A stretch of 64,000 bases of DNA from Acidobacteriota bacterium (GCA_002747255.1 PDUC01000038.1:1-64000), one strand, 5' to 3'. Positions 38,366-47,757 are shown, counted from the stretch's first letter. Notes: generated by a model from the letters alone, not told the origin. Made by a program: numbers and translations.

Positions 38366-39607
38366 TCATCCACACTCAGCACTCAATGGGTCTGATGCCA
38401 ATGAGTTTAACGATTTCAGAATGGCAGTCTGTAAACTCGAAAGACCTGAACTTCTCAGGAACCATATCGGTTTACCCTGAGCCTTACATTCCCTTTTGGC
38501 GGTCAAGCAGGCCCTGTGACTCACTTGATCAATGGGACAGAGTACGGCATCGGCACGCTTGACCATGCCGATCAGGCGTGTCTGACTGTCTTCAAAACCA
38601 TTGTGATGCATGAGTCCATGCGTTTTTAATTGTGGTTCCAGTTGAATTAGATGGTCCAAATTGACAGTTCCTCCCACAATGAGGATTTTCTTTGGACAGC
38701 TCATTTCAGCTGGATTATCACATCGGTTGGTACAGGACGGATCACATGCCACACTTTCAACCCGCAATGAATCAAACATTTCAGCCCAAATCAAGTTCTC
38801 TTCCTTTAAGTTGTCAAACTTTTGTTGCAGCTTTTGGTAGTTGTTTTTGACTCGACGCAACTCAATGGTATCACTTTGGTTTTTATGCTCAAGAGGCTGT
38901 ATGATTTCGCGGTACAATGCTGAATGCGGGTCGGACATAAAGCGTTTTTTCTCCGCGAGCAGTTCCGCGTTCCGCTCTTGAAGTTGGGCAACCATTCCCT
39001 GCAGCTGCTTCTTTTCAAGGAAAATAGCGCTCTTTTCAGCTTCTGTCTCTTTTCTCTTTTTGACTTCGCGCTCCACATCTGCGGACATGGACTCAACCTG
39101 GCTTTCCAAAAAACTGTTTCGGCTTCTAATTTGGTCGACTTCCTTGGCATCCAGTTGACGGGTTCTTCCCTGGATGTGTGACAACATGTGAACATCTTCG
39201 TACAGCTGATGCCAGAGCTTCTCATCTGACACGGGATGACAAATACCGCTCCAAAATGCCGCCGCTATCAGACCCTTCTTTTTGTATGCTTCCCATTTTT
39301 CAAGAATTTGTTCTCTTGTTTTCAGTGAACCGAACTCCTTGAACACTTTTTTGTATTTCTTGTCCAGATGCTTTTGAAATAGATAGGCCCCTTTTTTTCG
39401 CGAACCGCACGCACGCACAGATGCCGTGTGAACGTTGTAATCCGTCATGGAATCGACATTGATGACTCTTGCCTTTTTAAGAAGCTTGCGACATTCCTGC
39501 AGATTGAGGCAAGTCCCAATAATGGCACAGTGATAGTTGCACGGAAAATCGCTTAACCCGGAACGTACCTGCCCTGGTTTGGCCTTTAAAATACGGCGGT
39601 TAAGCAT
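38366..39607 (-). CDS. DUF2325 domain protein with coiled-coil core
   Basis: A 413-residue soluble protein. The N-terminal part (about 1-150) has four cysteines within residues 23-39 (FPCNYHCAIIGTCLNLQEC) and the conserved HMLSHIQGRTRQ stretch. A long coiled coil spans about 155-285. The C-terminal DUF2325 domain, about 308-405, has KKILIVGGTVNLDHLIQLEP, then DSQTRLIGMVKRADAVLCPIDQVSH and a WFLRSSGLSSL ending. More cysteines precede the domain (CDPSCTNRCDNPAEMSCP). Function is not established to my knowledge. It overlaps the small upstream gene by 8 bases, and the pair has a Fur-like box, suggesting an iron- or heme-related role by inference. Confidence 0.85.
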   Translation of the reverse strand: MLNRRILKAKPGQVRSGLSDFPCNYHCAIIGTCLNLQECRKLLKKARVINVDSMTDYNVHTASVRACGSRKKGAYLFQKHLDKKYKKVFKEFGSLKTREQILEKWEAYKKKGLIAAAFWSGICHPVSDEKLWHQLYEDVHMLSHIQGRTRQLDAKEVDQIRSRNSFLESQVESMSADVEREVKKRKETEAEKSAIFLEKKQLQGMVAQLQERNAELLAEKKRFMSDPHSALYREIIQPLEHKNQSDTIELRRVKNNYQKLQQKFDNLKEENLIWAEMFDSLRVESVACDPSCTNRCDNPAEMSCPKKILIVGGTVNLDHLIQLEPQLKTHGLMHHNGFEDSQTRLIGMVKRADAVLCPIDQVSHRACLTAKRECKAQGKPIWFLRSSGLSSLQTAILKSLNSLASDPLSAECG

Positions 39608-39812
39608 AGTTGTACTCGAAAAGAGCAGACTTGTCGTATGGATGAAGATGCCTTTCCTCTAATTCCTCAAGCGCAATGTTGATTTGCTCTCGAAGGGCAA
39701 TCAGCTCCTCTTCAGTTAAAACCACACACTTTCCTTTAAGGCGCATATGCAACTTACCGCATGTACACTGCCTGATATATGATTCACTATCACCAACAAA
39801 CAAACAACTCAT
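39600..39812 (-). CDS. small CxC protein upstream of DUF2325 gene
   Basis: The second ATG (39812) is chosen because GAGGAG lies 7 bases before it; the first ATG (39851) would place the Fur-like palindrome inside the coding region. The 70-residue product opens MSCLFVGDSESYIRQCTCGK, with a C16-x-C18 pair in a CTCGKLHMRL strand, then a helical VLTEEELIALREQINIALEELEE segment. I know no named family. It overlaps the DUF2325 gene by 8 bases, so the two are coupled and probably act together. Confidence 0.75.
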   Translation of the reverse strand: MSCLFVGDSESYIRQCTCGKLHMRLKGKCVVLTEEELIALREQINIALEELEERHLHPYDKSALFEYNYA

Positions 39813-39835
39813 CGAACGCTCCTCAATTTCTATAT

Positions 39836-39850
39836 TGAGACTCAGTCTCA
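39836..39850 (-). promoter_or_regulatory. Fur-like palindrome before the CxC/DUF2325 operon
   Basis: TGAGACTCAGTCTCA is a perfect 7-1-7 palindrome that shares TGAGA-N5-TCTCA with the box at 37476-37494. It ends 23 bases before the start codon, nearly the same distance as at the receptor remnant. Confidence 0.6.
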
Positions 39851-40096
39851 TTTGATAACATTTAAGCTAATACAGCGTGAAGCGATTGTCAAGCGGGAAT
39901 TTGAATATCGGATCAACTACGCAAGCTTAGGTCCTTTTGTGGGTAGGATTGAAATGCGCTCGGCATGAGGAGTGCCCACGTTAACCAGAAAATAGAAAGC
40001 TAGAAATGGGAACCAGCGGAGCCAATCTCAATATGGAAAAATCGACAGATTGTGATTGGACAGCTGCCAAAAACCCAAACGGCTAGTCTGCACCCG

Positions 40097-41281
40097 TTAT
40101 TTTCGTGAAAAGCAGGGGTTGTTTTTATTGTATTGTGCGGATAGTTTGGCTTCAAAGCGCTTGAGTTCGCTTTCATTTTTATGCCTGGATTTCAACAACT
40201 CTTCAAGCATGGCACAGTACTCCTTCATATGACTCAACAGCTGAATCGATTGGTCAATACAGGGTATTTCCCGATTTACTTCAGCTTGCATTTCCTTAGG
40301 GAGCCGGGGTCCAATTAACGCCTTCATTTGACTTTTAATGTTGTTTAAATCTCTTCTGTCTTGAATTAACCGGCCTGAAAGTCTCCGCAAATGTGTTCGG
40401 TATTTGGCAATGAGCGTCTTATCTTTGGTTTGAACGTGCTTTCGAATATCCGATATTTCGTTCATCGAACGCTGAGCAAGTTGGTAAGCAAGCCCCAGCT
40501 GATTGAATAAATCGCGAATTTGATTGGCAACACCTTCCTGCTCAAGGCGAGATAGAATCGGTGATTCAACCGATTGACCGTGCTTTTTCAACGTAATTCT
40601 CTGTGATGAGGAATCTATTTCCACGACAAAGTAGTTCAAGAAGTCCTGACCAAGCAGGCCGTGGATTTCCTTTTGGCGCAATGTTGTCACTTCAAAAGAA
40701 GTGCAAACCAACTTTTCCACAGATAAGTCACCCAAACTTATCGTATCCAGCTTCACTCTTTTTCCCGTCACATTCTTGCCAGACAGTCCAACCAGGGGAA
40801 TATTTTCTTCGTCTACTTCAATATGAAGTCTGCCAACCAGGCTTGGACTGATGATCGTTGTACTTGCGCCTGTATCTAAAATAAAATCATAAGGTCCGCT
40901 GCCGTTAATGGTAACCGCCACGACAATGCCATTGCCTAATTTCCGGTAAGAAATACGGGTCGTTTCCACTTCGGACTCTGTGGAGGAAATGGGCTTCAAA
41001 TCACTTGTCTTAATCCGAATTGTTCTTTCTTTTTTGGGGGTTGCTTGAGGCGCCTTTCGCGATTCTCCGTTTTTTTTCACATGCTCTACAGGTTTCAACT
41101 CGCGTGTTTTCTCCAGGTCAAGGCGGTTAACTGGCAGCGTAAACACCTGACCCGACCTATTGATCTCGATCATTTGACCCACAATTTCGTAAGAATCGCA
41201 CACGATGGTCTGACCGTTCTTTAAAAACAGTTGGAATTGAGAGCTGGAGATTACCAGTGAAAAGAGAAAAATGCGAATCAA
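40097..41281 (-). CDS. retropepsin-like aspartic protease, exported
   Basis: A 394-residue protein with a hydrophobic N-terminus (about residues 2-16) and a retroviral-type aspartic protease domain at about 115-235. The active-site motif FILDTGASTTIIS contains Asp136, followed by LVGLSGKNVTG and the hydrophobic GLLGQDFLNYF motif. Bacterial members of this clan act as homodimers, each giving one DTGA. The C-terminal 150 residues are helical and coiled-coil-like. It overlaps the asparaginase gene by 4 bases (ATGA type), so the two are translated together; the reason for pairing these enzymes is unknown. Confidence 0.88.
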   Translation of the reverse strand: MIRIFLFSLVISSSQFQLFLKNGQTIVCDSYEIVGQMIEINRSGQVFTLPVNRLDLEKTRELKPVEHVKKNGESRKAPQATPKKERTIRIKTSDLKPISSTESEVETTRISYRKLGNGIVVAVTINGSGPYDFILDTGASTTIISPSLVGRLHIEVDEENIPLVGLSGKNVTGKRVKLDTISLGDLSVEKLVCTSFEVTTLRQKEIHGLLGQDFLNYFVVEIDSSSQRITLKKHGQSVESPILSRLEQEGVANQIRDLFNQLGLAYQLAQRSMNEISDIRKHVQTKDKTLIAKYRTHLRRLSGRLIQDRRDLNNIKSQMKALIGPRLPKEMQAEVNREIPCIDQSIQLLSHMKEYCAMLEELLKSRHKNESELKRFEAKLSAQYNKNNPCFSRK

Positions 41282-42294
41282 TCAGCTGCCTCCGTCACTT
41301 CGCCCACAAGGGTTCTGGCTATGGCGTGTTTCAATTCACTGCCCTTGAAGTTCAGTGCTTTCATGGCCATCATTTTTGTAACCAGAGCTTCCCGAGTCAT
41401 ATCGCCTGCGTTAATCACTCCAAGTTCCATTAATTCTTTACCGGGAGCGTAAAGACCCATTTCGATTTCACCTTTGGGAACTTGACTGCGAAGGGCAATC
41501 AGACCTCCCGAGTTCAAATAGTCCTTTAAAACCTTTTTATCTTTTGCTATTAAAGGGATATTCCCAGCTCCAAAAGCCTCAATGATCACTGCCCACTGTT
41601 TTCTTAAACCACTCTCAAGTCCACTCAGGTTGAACCCCGGTGTCCAGGGCAGTACCCACGGCGTTTCAGGAAAGGATTTGGGCAGATCAGGCCAAATACT
41701 CGGTCTTCTCGTTTTAGGCCAGAAATCCTGCTTTCTCCACTTCCAGCGAATTCCCGCTTTACCTAAGGGCGGGAAGTTGGGGCTCTCAAAAGCCCTAAAA
41801 TGTGAAATGGCGGACTTGGTACACCGATTGCCCCTGAAAGCATTATCCCGAAAGAAGACCAATACTTCCACAGGCCCTTCGATACACGTCTCAACTGCGC
41901 CGATAATGTTGTTCCTGGCATCGGTTCGCACAATTTGAAGCGGTTTTTGACTACCTGTTAAAACCACGGGAATTTGCAAATCGGGAATCAGGAAACTGAG
42001 CATGGACGCGGTAAAGGCAAGGGTATCCGTACCGTGAAGAATGACTATCCCATCGGTTTTCTCATCATTTTGAGCATCTTTGACATGCTCGGCTAAATCC
42101 AACCACAATTCTGGCTGAATAAGAGAGGAATCCATATTGGCAATGATATCCACGTCGATATCAACCAGTTTAGCCAACTCAGGCACCCATCGCGACAAAT
42201 CGGCGAGAGCTTCTCCGGGCACTAGCTCACCGCTTTTACTGGAGCTCATGCCCAGAGTTCCACCGGTATACAGTATTTTGACTCTTGGTTTCAA
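41278..42294 (-). CDS. type I L-asparaginase
   Basis: Asparaginase hydrolyses L-asparagine to aspartate and ammonia. A TTG start at 42294 is preferred: TTGGAG sits about 5 bases upstream and the resulting protein, 338 residues, begins right before the first beta-strand LKPRVKILYTGGTLGM, which carries the nucleophilic threonine. The second catalytic motif is VILHGTDTLAFTASML. PVVLTGSQKPL and VLVFFRDNAFRGNRCTK are also family features. There is no signal peptide, so it is a cytoplasmic type I enzyme. A longer in-frame extension to 42447 is rich in Arg and Cys and is unlike the family. Confidence 0.93.
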   Translation of the reverse strand: MKPRVKILYTGGTLGMSSSKSGELVPGEALADLSRWVPELAKLVDIDVDIIANMDSSLIQPELWLDLAEHVKDAQNDEKTDGIVILHGTDTLAFTASMLSFLIPDLQIPVVLTGSQKPLQIVRTDARNNIIGAVETCIEGPVEVLVFFRDNAFRGNRCTKSAISHFRAFESPNFPPLGKAGIRWKWRKQDFWPKTRRPSIWPDLPKSFPETPWVLPWTPGFNLSGLESGLRKQWAVIIEAFGAGNIPLIAKDKKVLKDYLNSGGLIALRSQVPKGEIEMGLYAPGKELMELGVINAGDMTREALVTKMMAMKALNFKGSELKHAIARTLVGEVTEAAD

Positions 42295-42673
42295 AACAAT
42301 CTCCAATAAGATCGAAAAATGCGTTCTGCACGCTAAAAAGGACTTGAAGGCAATCCTTCTACCATTATACCTGCATTTGCGAATTGACATCAAACCGTTA
42401 TCACCATGTGATCGTTTGACGGGCCTGTCACATTCTCCAAAATACACCCCGCATAAAAAAGAGGCCCCAAAACAGCATTATCAAAAAGCTATTCCTATCA
42501 ACTAACCATTCTGCAGTGGATCTTGAATAAGACGACTGTTTGATTCCCCTGGCGTGAATCGTTATGATAGCCGTGTTGTATTTCGCAAGGAGGCTTGCTG
42601 CCATTCATAACAAAATGCATTATTGTGCCAATCTATTAAAGATGGAAATACCTCGTAAAAAAATGGAGGGTCA
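42295..42673. other. asparaginase-rluA intergenic region
   Basis: About 380 bases. It holds the promoter of the rightward pseudouridine synthase (42540-42568) and a leader of about 100 bases. An AAGGAGG at 42588-42594 in this leader is not followed by a normal start codon; an ATT at 42604 or the ATG at 42616 would open 23 or 19 codons ending across the next gene's TTG start. Nothing else is seen. Confidence 0.5.
42540..42568 (+). promoter_or_regulatory. sigma-70-type promoter of the pseudouridine synthase gene
   Basis: TTGATT at 42540-42545 and TATGAT at 42563-42568 are separated by 17 bases. The transcript should start near 42575. Confidence 0.65.
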
Positions 42674-43369
42674 TTGAAGCTGGAAATCATACACAGAACG
42701 GATCGAATGATCGCCATTAACAAGCCTCATGGACTGTTGGTACACAGATCGTCTATTGCAAGAGATGCAAAACACGCTGCGCTTCAGCTTTTGCGCGATC
42801 AAATTGCCCAAAGAGTCTATCCCGTTCACAGGCTGGACAGGAAAACAGGTGGTGTGTTGCTGTTCGCCTTAGACAGGGAAATGCAAGCTCTCCTTTCCTC
42901 TATGTTTATGGAGTCAAAAATCAAAAAAGAGTACTTAGCCATTGTGAGAGGGTACACAGCTGAAAAAGAGACCATTGACTATGCTTTAAAAAACGAGCAG
43001 GGAAAAACACAGAAAGCGGTCACGCGTTACCATAGACTCGCACAAACTGAAATTCCCTATGCCCTGGGAAAATACGCGAGCCAACGCTACAGCTTGGTGT
43101 GTATACAACCGGAGACGGGAAGAATGCATCAAATTCGCAAGCACTTCAGTCATATTTTTCACCCCGTTATTGGCGACTCATCACATGGCTGCAATAAACA
43201 AAACCGCTTTTTTAAACATCAGTTCTCCTTGGCAACAATGATGCTGCATGCCCGGCGACTGAGTTTTCAGCACCCTGAACGGATGGAGGAAGTAGTCATT
43301 GAAGCTCAAATACACGCCGAATTTGAACGAATGATACGACTTTTGGGTTTCCAAAAGACTCTGTTTTAA
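42674..43369 (+). CDS. RluA/TruC-family pseudouridine synthase
   Basis: The 231-residue product isomerises uridine to pseudouridine in tRNA or rRNA. The catalytic aspartate lies in VHRLDRKTGG; AINKPHGLLVH, KKEYLAIVRGY and the MHQIRKHFSHIFHPVIGDSSHG motif are also visible. There is no S4 domain at the N-terminus, and the short length fits the TruC group (tRNA U65), although the exact target is inference. The TTG start follows GGAGGG (42665-42670). It is convergent with the giant kinase gene. Confidence 0.92.
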   Translation: MKLEIIHRTDRMIAINKPHGLLVHRSSIARDAKHAALQLLRDQIAQRVYPVHRLDRKTGGVLLFALDREMQALLSSMFMESKIKKEYLAIVRGYTAEKETIDYALKNEQGKTQKAVTRYHRLAQTEIPYALGKYASQRYSLVCIQPETGRMHQIRKHFSHIFHPVIGDSSHGCNKQNRFFKHQFSLATMMLHARRLSFQHPERMEEVVIEAQIHAEFERMIRLLGFQKTLF

Positions 43370-43559
43370 AAGATGAAGAGGGCCCTTTCAGGGTGATCGC
43401 CTGGCCTACAAGGCAGCGGGACTTCACCTTGCCATTTGAGATGATCGTGCCCCGCAAGTTCAAAAAAAGCCCCTGTCCGTTTTCGACACCTAAACCGTTG
43501 GCCTGATAGGGCTTTCTGGCTTTCCGCCCTTTATTTCCAGCCGATCCGGCCTGAAACCT

Positions 43560-46500
43560 CTATCGCATGGAACCGTTCCAGCTCCAATGCGATTGAAGAG
43601 CCGCCACATTGGGAAAATCGCTCTTATCGATCAGGTAGATGAAGCCCTGTTCGTTGCCTGCAGCTATCAGGCCTCGCTTTTCCAATGATGAACCGCAGCC
43701 CAGGTTCCTCAGACGGGTGTTCAACCCGTGTTTTCCCTCAAAACTCAACCGATTGCCTTCCAGGAAAAACTCGAAAAGCAAGACTGATGACTGTCCAAAA
43801 AGGAGTATTTCCGTATCACTCATTCGTGTTATTCCCGTAAATGTGTATTCAGGAAGGAGGTATGTGTGAAGCGTTTGAGAGGGTTTATGATAGTACAGCA
43901 ATTGAGAAGGATGCAGCCCAAGTGCGAAAACACCTTCCAGACGGGGCATATCCAGTGTGGCATAGGTGCAGGTTGAATCCAGTTTCTCGGTCCTCGCGAC
44001 AAGCCATTGTCCGTCTTTCTTTTCAAGGAAATTGAAATCCCTTGACCAGGCACCGGAAAAGCCATGACCGGCATTCTCGTCCATCCAGAAGCCCGCATTG
44101 GCTTGTTCGGGTATGGTGATCTGATGCTTCAATTCAAGGTCCGGCCAGTTCCAGGCCTTGATAAGGTGATCAGAAGAGGAAGACCACAAAAGCTTGGCCG
44201 GTTGATCGTAACTGATAAAATTAACCAAAAACGCGTGAGCCTTTTGCCTTTTAATGATTTCCATCTTTTCGGGATCCCACACGGCCAGGGTCTTGTCATC
44301 CGATCCGGTTGCGATTAAATGGCCTATTAAGGCCGATGCAGTGACACCTTGGGAATGCCCCTCAGCAGACCGAATCTTTCCATTGTCGGGGTTGTACTTG
44401 TGCAGAACGCCATCCGCTCCCCCGAAAAAGAGTTCGCCCGTTGCCTCGTTCGATACAGAGGTCCAGAGCGGCATAGCTGAAATCTGAACCCTCTTATTGG
44501 TTTTCAAACCATGATAATGGTATACATAGAGTTCCTGACCCGTCATCTCGTGGACGAAAAACCCGTCAAAACCGAATCGCTTGATCCTGAATTGAGCATC
44601 GGCCTGCTCATACTTCCATAAAAAGCCCTCTTGAGATCTCCAAAAGCTTAAACTGCCCGTCTTGCCAATGGCCAAGGTAGGATAATCGCCGATGAAGAAT
44701 AAACTTGCCGTGCGCCCTTTCAATTGAACATGATCCATCAGATCACCTGTATTCAAGTCCAGCAGATACACTTCATCGAACCATCCGCCCACAGCCAGCC
44801 GCTTGAAGTTTTCCTCCATGGCCAATGCCTCGATGCGACCCTCTATTTTCAGGGAAGCACGAGTCACGTTGCCCTCTGCGACAGGAAAGAAAGACAGCTG
44901 CTGTTTTTGAACAAAGGCCACATAGGAATCTCCGACTTCTATCAATTGCAGTGGTTCTTTTTCAACGACAACATGTCTTACTTTTCGGAGTTCTCCCTTT
45001 TCCCGTTGATAGACGCTTAAGCTTTTCCCCTTTTTTCGACAAAAGGTACGTCCCGACGTGCTAAAAAACACCGATTCATGATCTTCAAGATCGCTAAAAA
45101 GGGTTGAGCCCGTTGTTTCAGCACCTGACATAAAGTCTCTGAAATAGAGTTTAGCGCCCTTTTGAATGCCCATTCTTCCATCTTGAAGGGAACCAACTAT
45201 TCGCTCACTTTCGTCTAGCGGAATGAAATCAGGAGGTCTCTTTTTATTCAAATCAAGCAGGTACAAACCGGCCGCGCTTCGGGCAATGGCCATACCGGGA
45301 TATCGCATACTGGGTATCACATCCATTGTACGCGTAGGCAATTCTCTGAACTGTTTCAACTCCAGAACGTCGCGATAACCCTTTGAAGCGTGACGATCCA
45401 GCGCGTCGCGTCCCTCTTTTGCACGCGGTAATTGTGCGGCTTCATCTTCTAAAACTTGGGCTTGGTCAAAATGACCGGCACGCCTGAGTATTTCCATCTG
45501 CTCTTCAAGAACCTGTCTCAAAAGCACGCCGTTTTCCGCTGTATTTCGTTTCAGAACGGATACCGCCTCTTCAAACAGTTTCTGGCTTTGTCGATAATTG
45601 CCTTTCCTGCCGACTAAATACCCCAGGCGCGCCTGGTTTCTGACCGTGTCCACATGCTGGGGGCCCAGTAATTCGTTAAAAAGAGTGTAGGATTCATTGA
45701 GTTTTTTCTCTGCATCGGGGAACAGCCCCAGATTGAAGTAGGCATTGCCCATGGTTTCGAGCATCCTCGCCCTGAGCAGCGGTTTGTCGAGCAGGGAGCC
45801 TTCCAGCTGCCTTGAGCCCCGTTCAAGCAGATCCTGACCTGTAACGGTCTCGCCGCGTTCACCCTCCGGAAGTTCAAATAAATCAACAAGAAAACCAGAA
45901 ACCCTGTTGGCGACATCGGCTTCCAGATTGGCTCTTTCAGCTGAGTCGGCGATTTTTTTGGCCTGAAAAGTCACAATAAGAGAGAAAGCAAGCAGAAAGA
46001 AAGCGGCAATGGAAAATAAGCGTTTCTTTCTTTGGGATTTTTGCAATTCCATCTTCGCTTGTTCCGCCTGCGCTTTTTCCTCTTCCTCTTTTCTCCGTTT
46101 AGCGCGTCGCTCTTCAAGGTGAGCTATTTTGCGAGCCAACTCACCCGCATCGCCAAGGCGCAAGTCCGTATCACCATCTGTCGCTTGTGATATATCCCCA
46201 ATCAAGACGGGATCGTCCAGGTTTCTTTGCCAGCCCGGGGCCAAAGCGGCTTTAAAACTGCCAATTACAAGCTGATAGAGCAACACACCTAAAGCGTAGA
46301 TATCGGCTTTGACCGTTCCAACACCACCGCTGAAAAGTTCAGGCGCCATATACTGCAACGTACCAACCCCGGAAGTTGCATCCGTCATGTGTAACTCTGT
46401 AAAGCCAAAAACCGTAATGCCGGCATCTTCAAGCTTTTGCGAATCGGTCACCAAGCCGATACCAAAGTCCGTCAATTTCGCCTGTACTTTCCTCTGCTTC

Positions 46501-47591
46501 CGCAAGGGTGTGATCAAAATATTGGCGGGTTTAATGTCTTTATGAAGAATACCAACGGAATGAGCGGCACTCAACGCATTGGCAACCTGAACAAAAATCT
46601 CCAGCCGCTCTTCAAGTGGCATGCGATCAATACCACCTTGCTGTTTGGCCCAATCGTGCAGACTGCCGCCCTCTGTGTATTCAACTTCAAGAAAAAAAGG
46701 CGGTTCATCAAAGTTCCAGTCCAGTATTTTTGCGATATCATCACGATTGCCCAGAGTTGTTTTGATGAGTCTGAAAAGAGTCACCTCTCTTTGCAGGCTT
46801 TTAATTCGCTCTTTTTCAAAGCAGAACTTATACACACGAATATCGCCTGTTTTTCTGTTTTCAGCTTTCCAGACCTCTCCAAACCCCCCTTCTCCCAGTT
46901 TATCGGTTAAAGTCCAATTGGGTCGATGCGGCACGAACAGCTCCCGGGCAGGGCGCCAACCCTCGAGCATGTTGCCATCGTGCACTCTTTTCACTTTTTC
47001 ACTGTCTTCGGGGGCCTCGAGCGGTGAGATAGAAGCAATTCCCACTTCAAAGACATCAATGGGTTCGTCAATACCTTTAAACAAATAAGGTCCGTGCGCG
47101 ACCCAGGTCAATTCACCGACATCCCTGCCCACAGAGGCTCTGCGAGCCAGATCAAAAGCCCCTCGCATCAACAGGGTTTGCCCGGGTAATGCAACCGACA
47201 TCAAACGGGCTGCTGCCGGCTTGGCCAAACCTTCGACTTCAATAGGTTTAGCTCCCTTTTTAACATCCTCTTCCGGGTTTTCTCTTAAGTACACTTCACC
47301 GAAATGAATTCCCACACGAGCTTTGATATCCACATCAAATTCATCGGACAACTGTCTGAGTGCCTCGTGGTAGGCCAGGGCGTAGCAAACCGCATCGAAG
47401 GGCTTTTCAAATAGAAGCAAAAAGCCATCTGTTTTATCAATCTCCAGTCCGCCGTTCGGTGTCATCAGATCGCGCGCGATTCGATCGTGTCGGGAAAAGA
47501 GACGGAAGGCCTTTTCATCTCCCAGTTTTTCCAAAAGACCGGTACTGCCAACCAGATCACTGATTAGGAGTGTCTTGAACACAGCGGACAT
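43560..47591 (-). CDS. cyclase-like domain + Ser/Thr kinase + TPR + beta-propeller membrane protein
   Basis: A 1343-residue signalling protein. Residues 1-185 are a class III cyclase-type domain keeping both metal aspartates (Asp12 in ISDLVGST, Asp55 in KTDGFLLLF) and RVGIHFGEV, but the transition-state asparagine is replaced by proline (GLAKPAAARL, Pro125), so it may be regulatory. Residues 226-480 are a Hanks-type kinase with GEGGFGEVW, Lys255, HKDIKPANIL (Asp352), DFG 375-377 and APE 416-418, predicted active. One membrane helix is at about 524-544. TPR-like repeats span about 600-720. The rest is a WD40-type propeller (for example ATGSDDKTLAVWDPEKMEI). Kinase and cyclase are cytoplasmic; the propeller faces the periplasm. 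Confidence 0.93.
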   Translation of the reverse strand: MSAVFKTLLISDLVGSTGLLEKLGDEKAFRLFSRHDRIARDLMTPNGGLEIDKTDGFLLLFEKPFDAVCYALAYHEALRQLSDEFDVDIKARVGIHFGEVYLRENPEEDVKKGAKPIEVEGLAKPAAARLMSVALPGQTLLMRGAFDLARRASVGRDVGELTWVAHGPYLFKGIDEPIDVFEVGIASISPLEAPEDSEKVKRVHDGNMLEGWRPARELFVPHRPNWTLTDKLGEGGFGEVWKAENRKTGDIRVYKFCFEKERIKSLQREVTLFRLIKTTLGNRDDIAKILDWNFDEPPFFLEVEYTEGGSLHDWAKQQGGIDRMPLEERLEIFVQVANALSAAHSVGILHKDIKPANILITPLRKQRKVQAKLTDFGIGLVTDSQKLEDAGITVFGFTELHMTDATSGVGTLQYMAPELFSGGVGTVKADIYALGVLLYQLVIGSFKAALAPGWQRNLDDPVLIGDISQATDGDTDLRLGDAGELARKIAHLEERRAKRRKEEEEKAQAEQAKMELQKSQRKKRLFSIAAFFLLAFSLIVTFQAKKIADSAERANLEADVANRVSGFLVDLFELPEGERGETVTGQDLLERGSRQLEGSLLDKPLLRARMLETMGNAYFNLGLFPDAEKKLNESYTLFNELLGPQHVDTVRNQARLGYLVGRKGNYRQSQKLFEEAVSVLKRNTAENGVLLRQVLEEQMEILRRAGHFDQAQVLEDEAAQLPRAKEGRDALDRHASKGYRDVLELKQFRELPTRTMDVIPSMRYPGMAIARSAAGLYLLDLNKKRPPDFIPLDESERIVGSLQDGRMGIQKGAKLYFRDFMSGAETTGSTLFSDLEDHESVFFSTSGRTFCRKKGKSLSVYQREKGELRKVRHVVVEKEPLQLIEVGDSYVAFVQKQQLSFFPVAEGNVTRASLKIEGRIEALAMEENFKRLAVGGWFDEVYLLDLNTGDLMDHVQLKGRTASLFFIGDYPTLAIGKTGSLSFWRSQEGFLWKYEQADAQFRIKRFGFDGFFVHEMTGQELYVYHYHGLKTNKRVQISAMPLWTSVSNEATGELFFGGADGVLHKYNPDNGKIRSAEGHSQGVTASALIGHLIATGSDDKTLAVWDPEKMEIIKRQKAHAFLVNFISYDQPAKLLWSSSSDHLIKAWNWPDLELKHQITIPEQANAGFWMDENAGHGFSGAWSRDFNFLEKKDGQWLVARTEKLDSTCTYATLDMPRLEGVFALGLHPSQLLYYHKPSQTLHTYLLPEYTFTGITRMSDTEILLFGQSSVLLFEFFLEGNRLSFEGKHGLNTRLRNLGCGSSLEKRGLIAAGNEQGFIYLIDKSDFPNVAALQSHWSWNGSMR

Positions 47592-47757
47592 GTATTAACT
47601 CCTGTGAACTTTGTTAAAGCACACTCTCAAAGATCGTTTTAATTGAGTCATCAACCGCCTGAAACCTTCAACCTGCACTGTAGCGGCTTGCGCCAGGACC
47701 TCAACCACCGAACTCAAGTTAGATTTATATCACATAGTTTGTATCGATCCTATCTCG

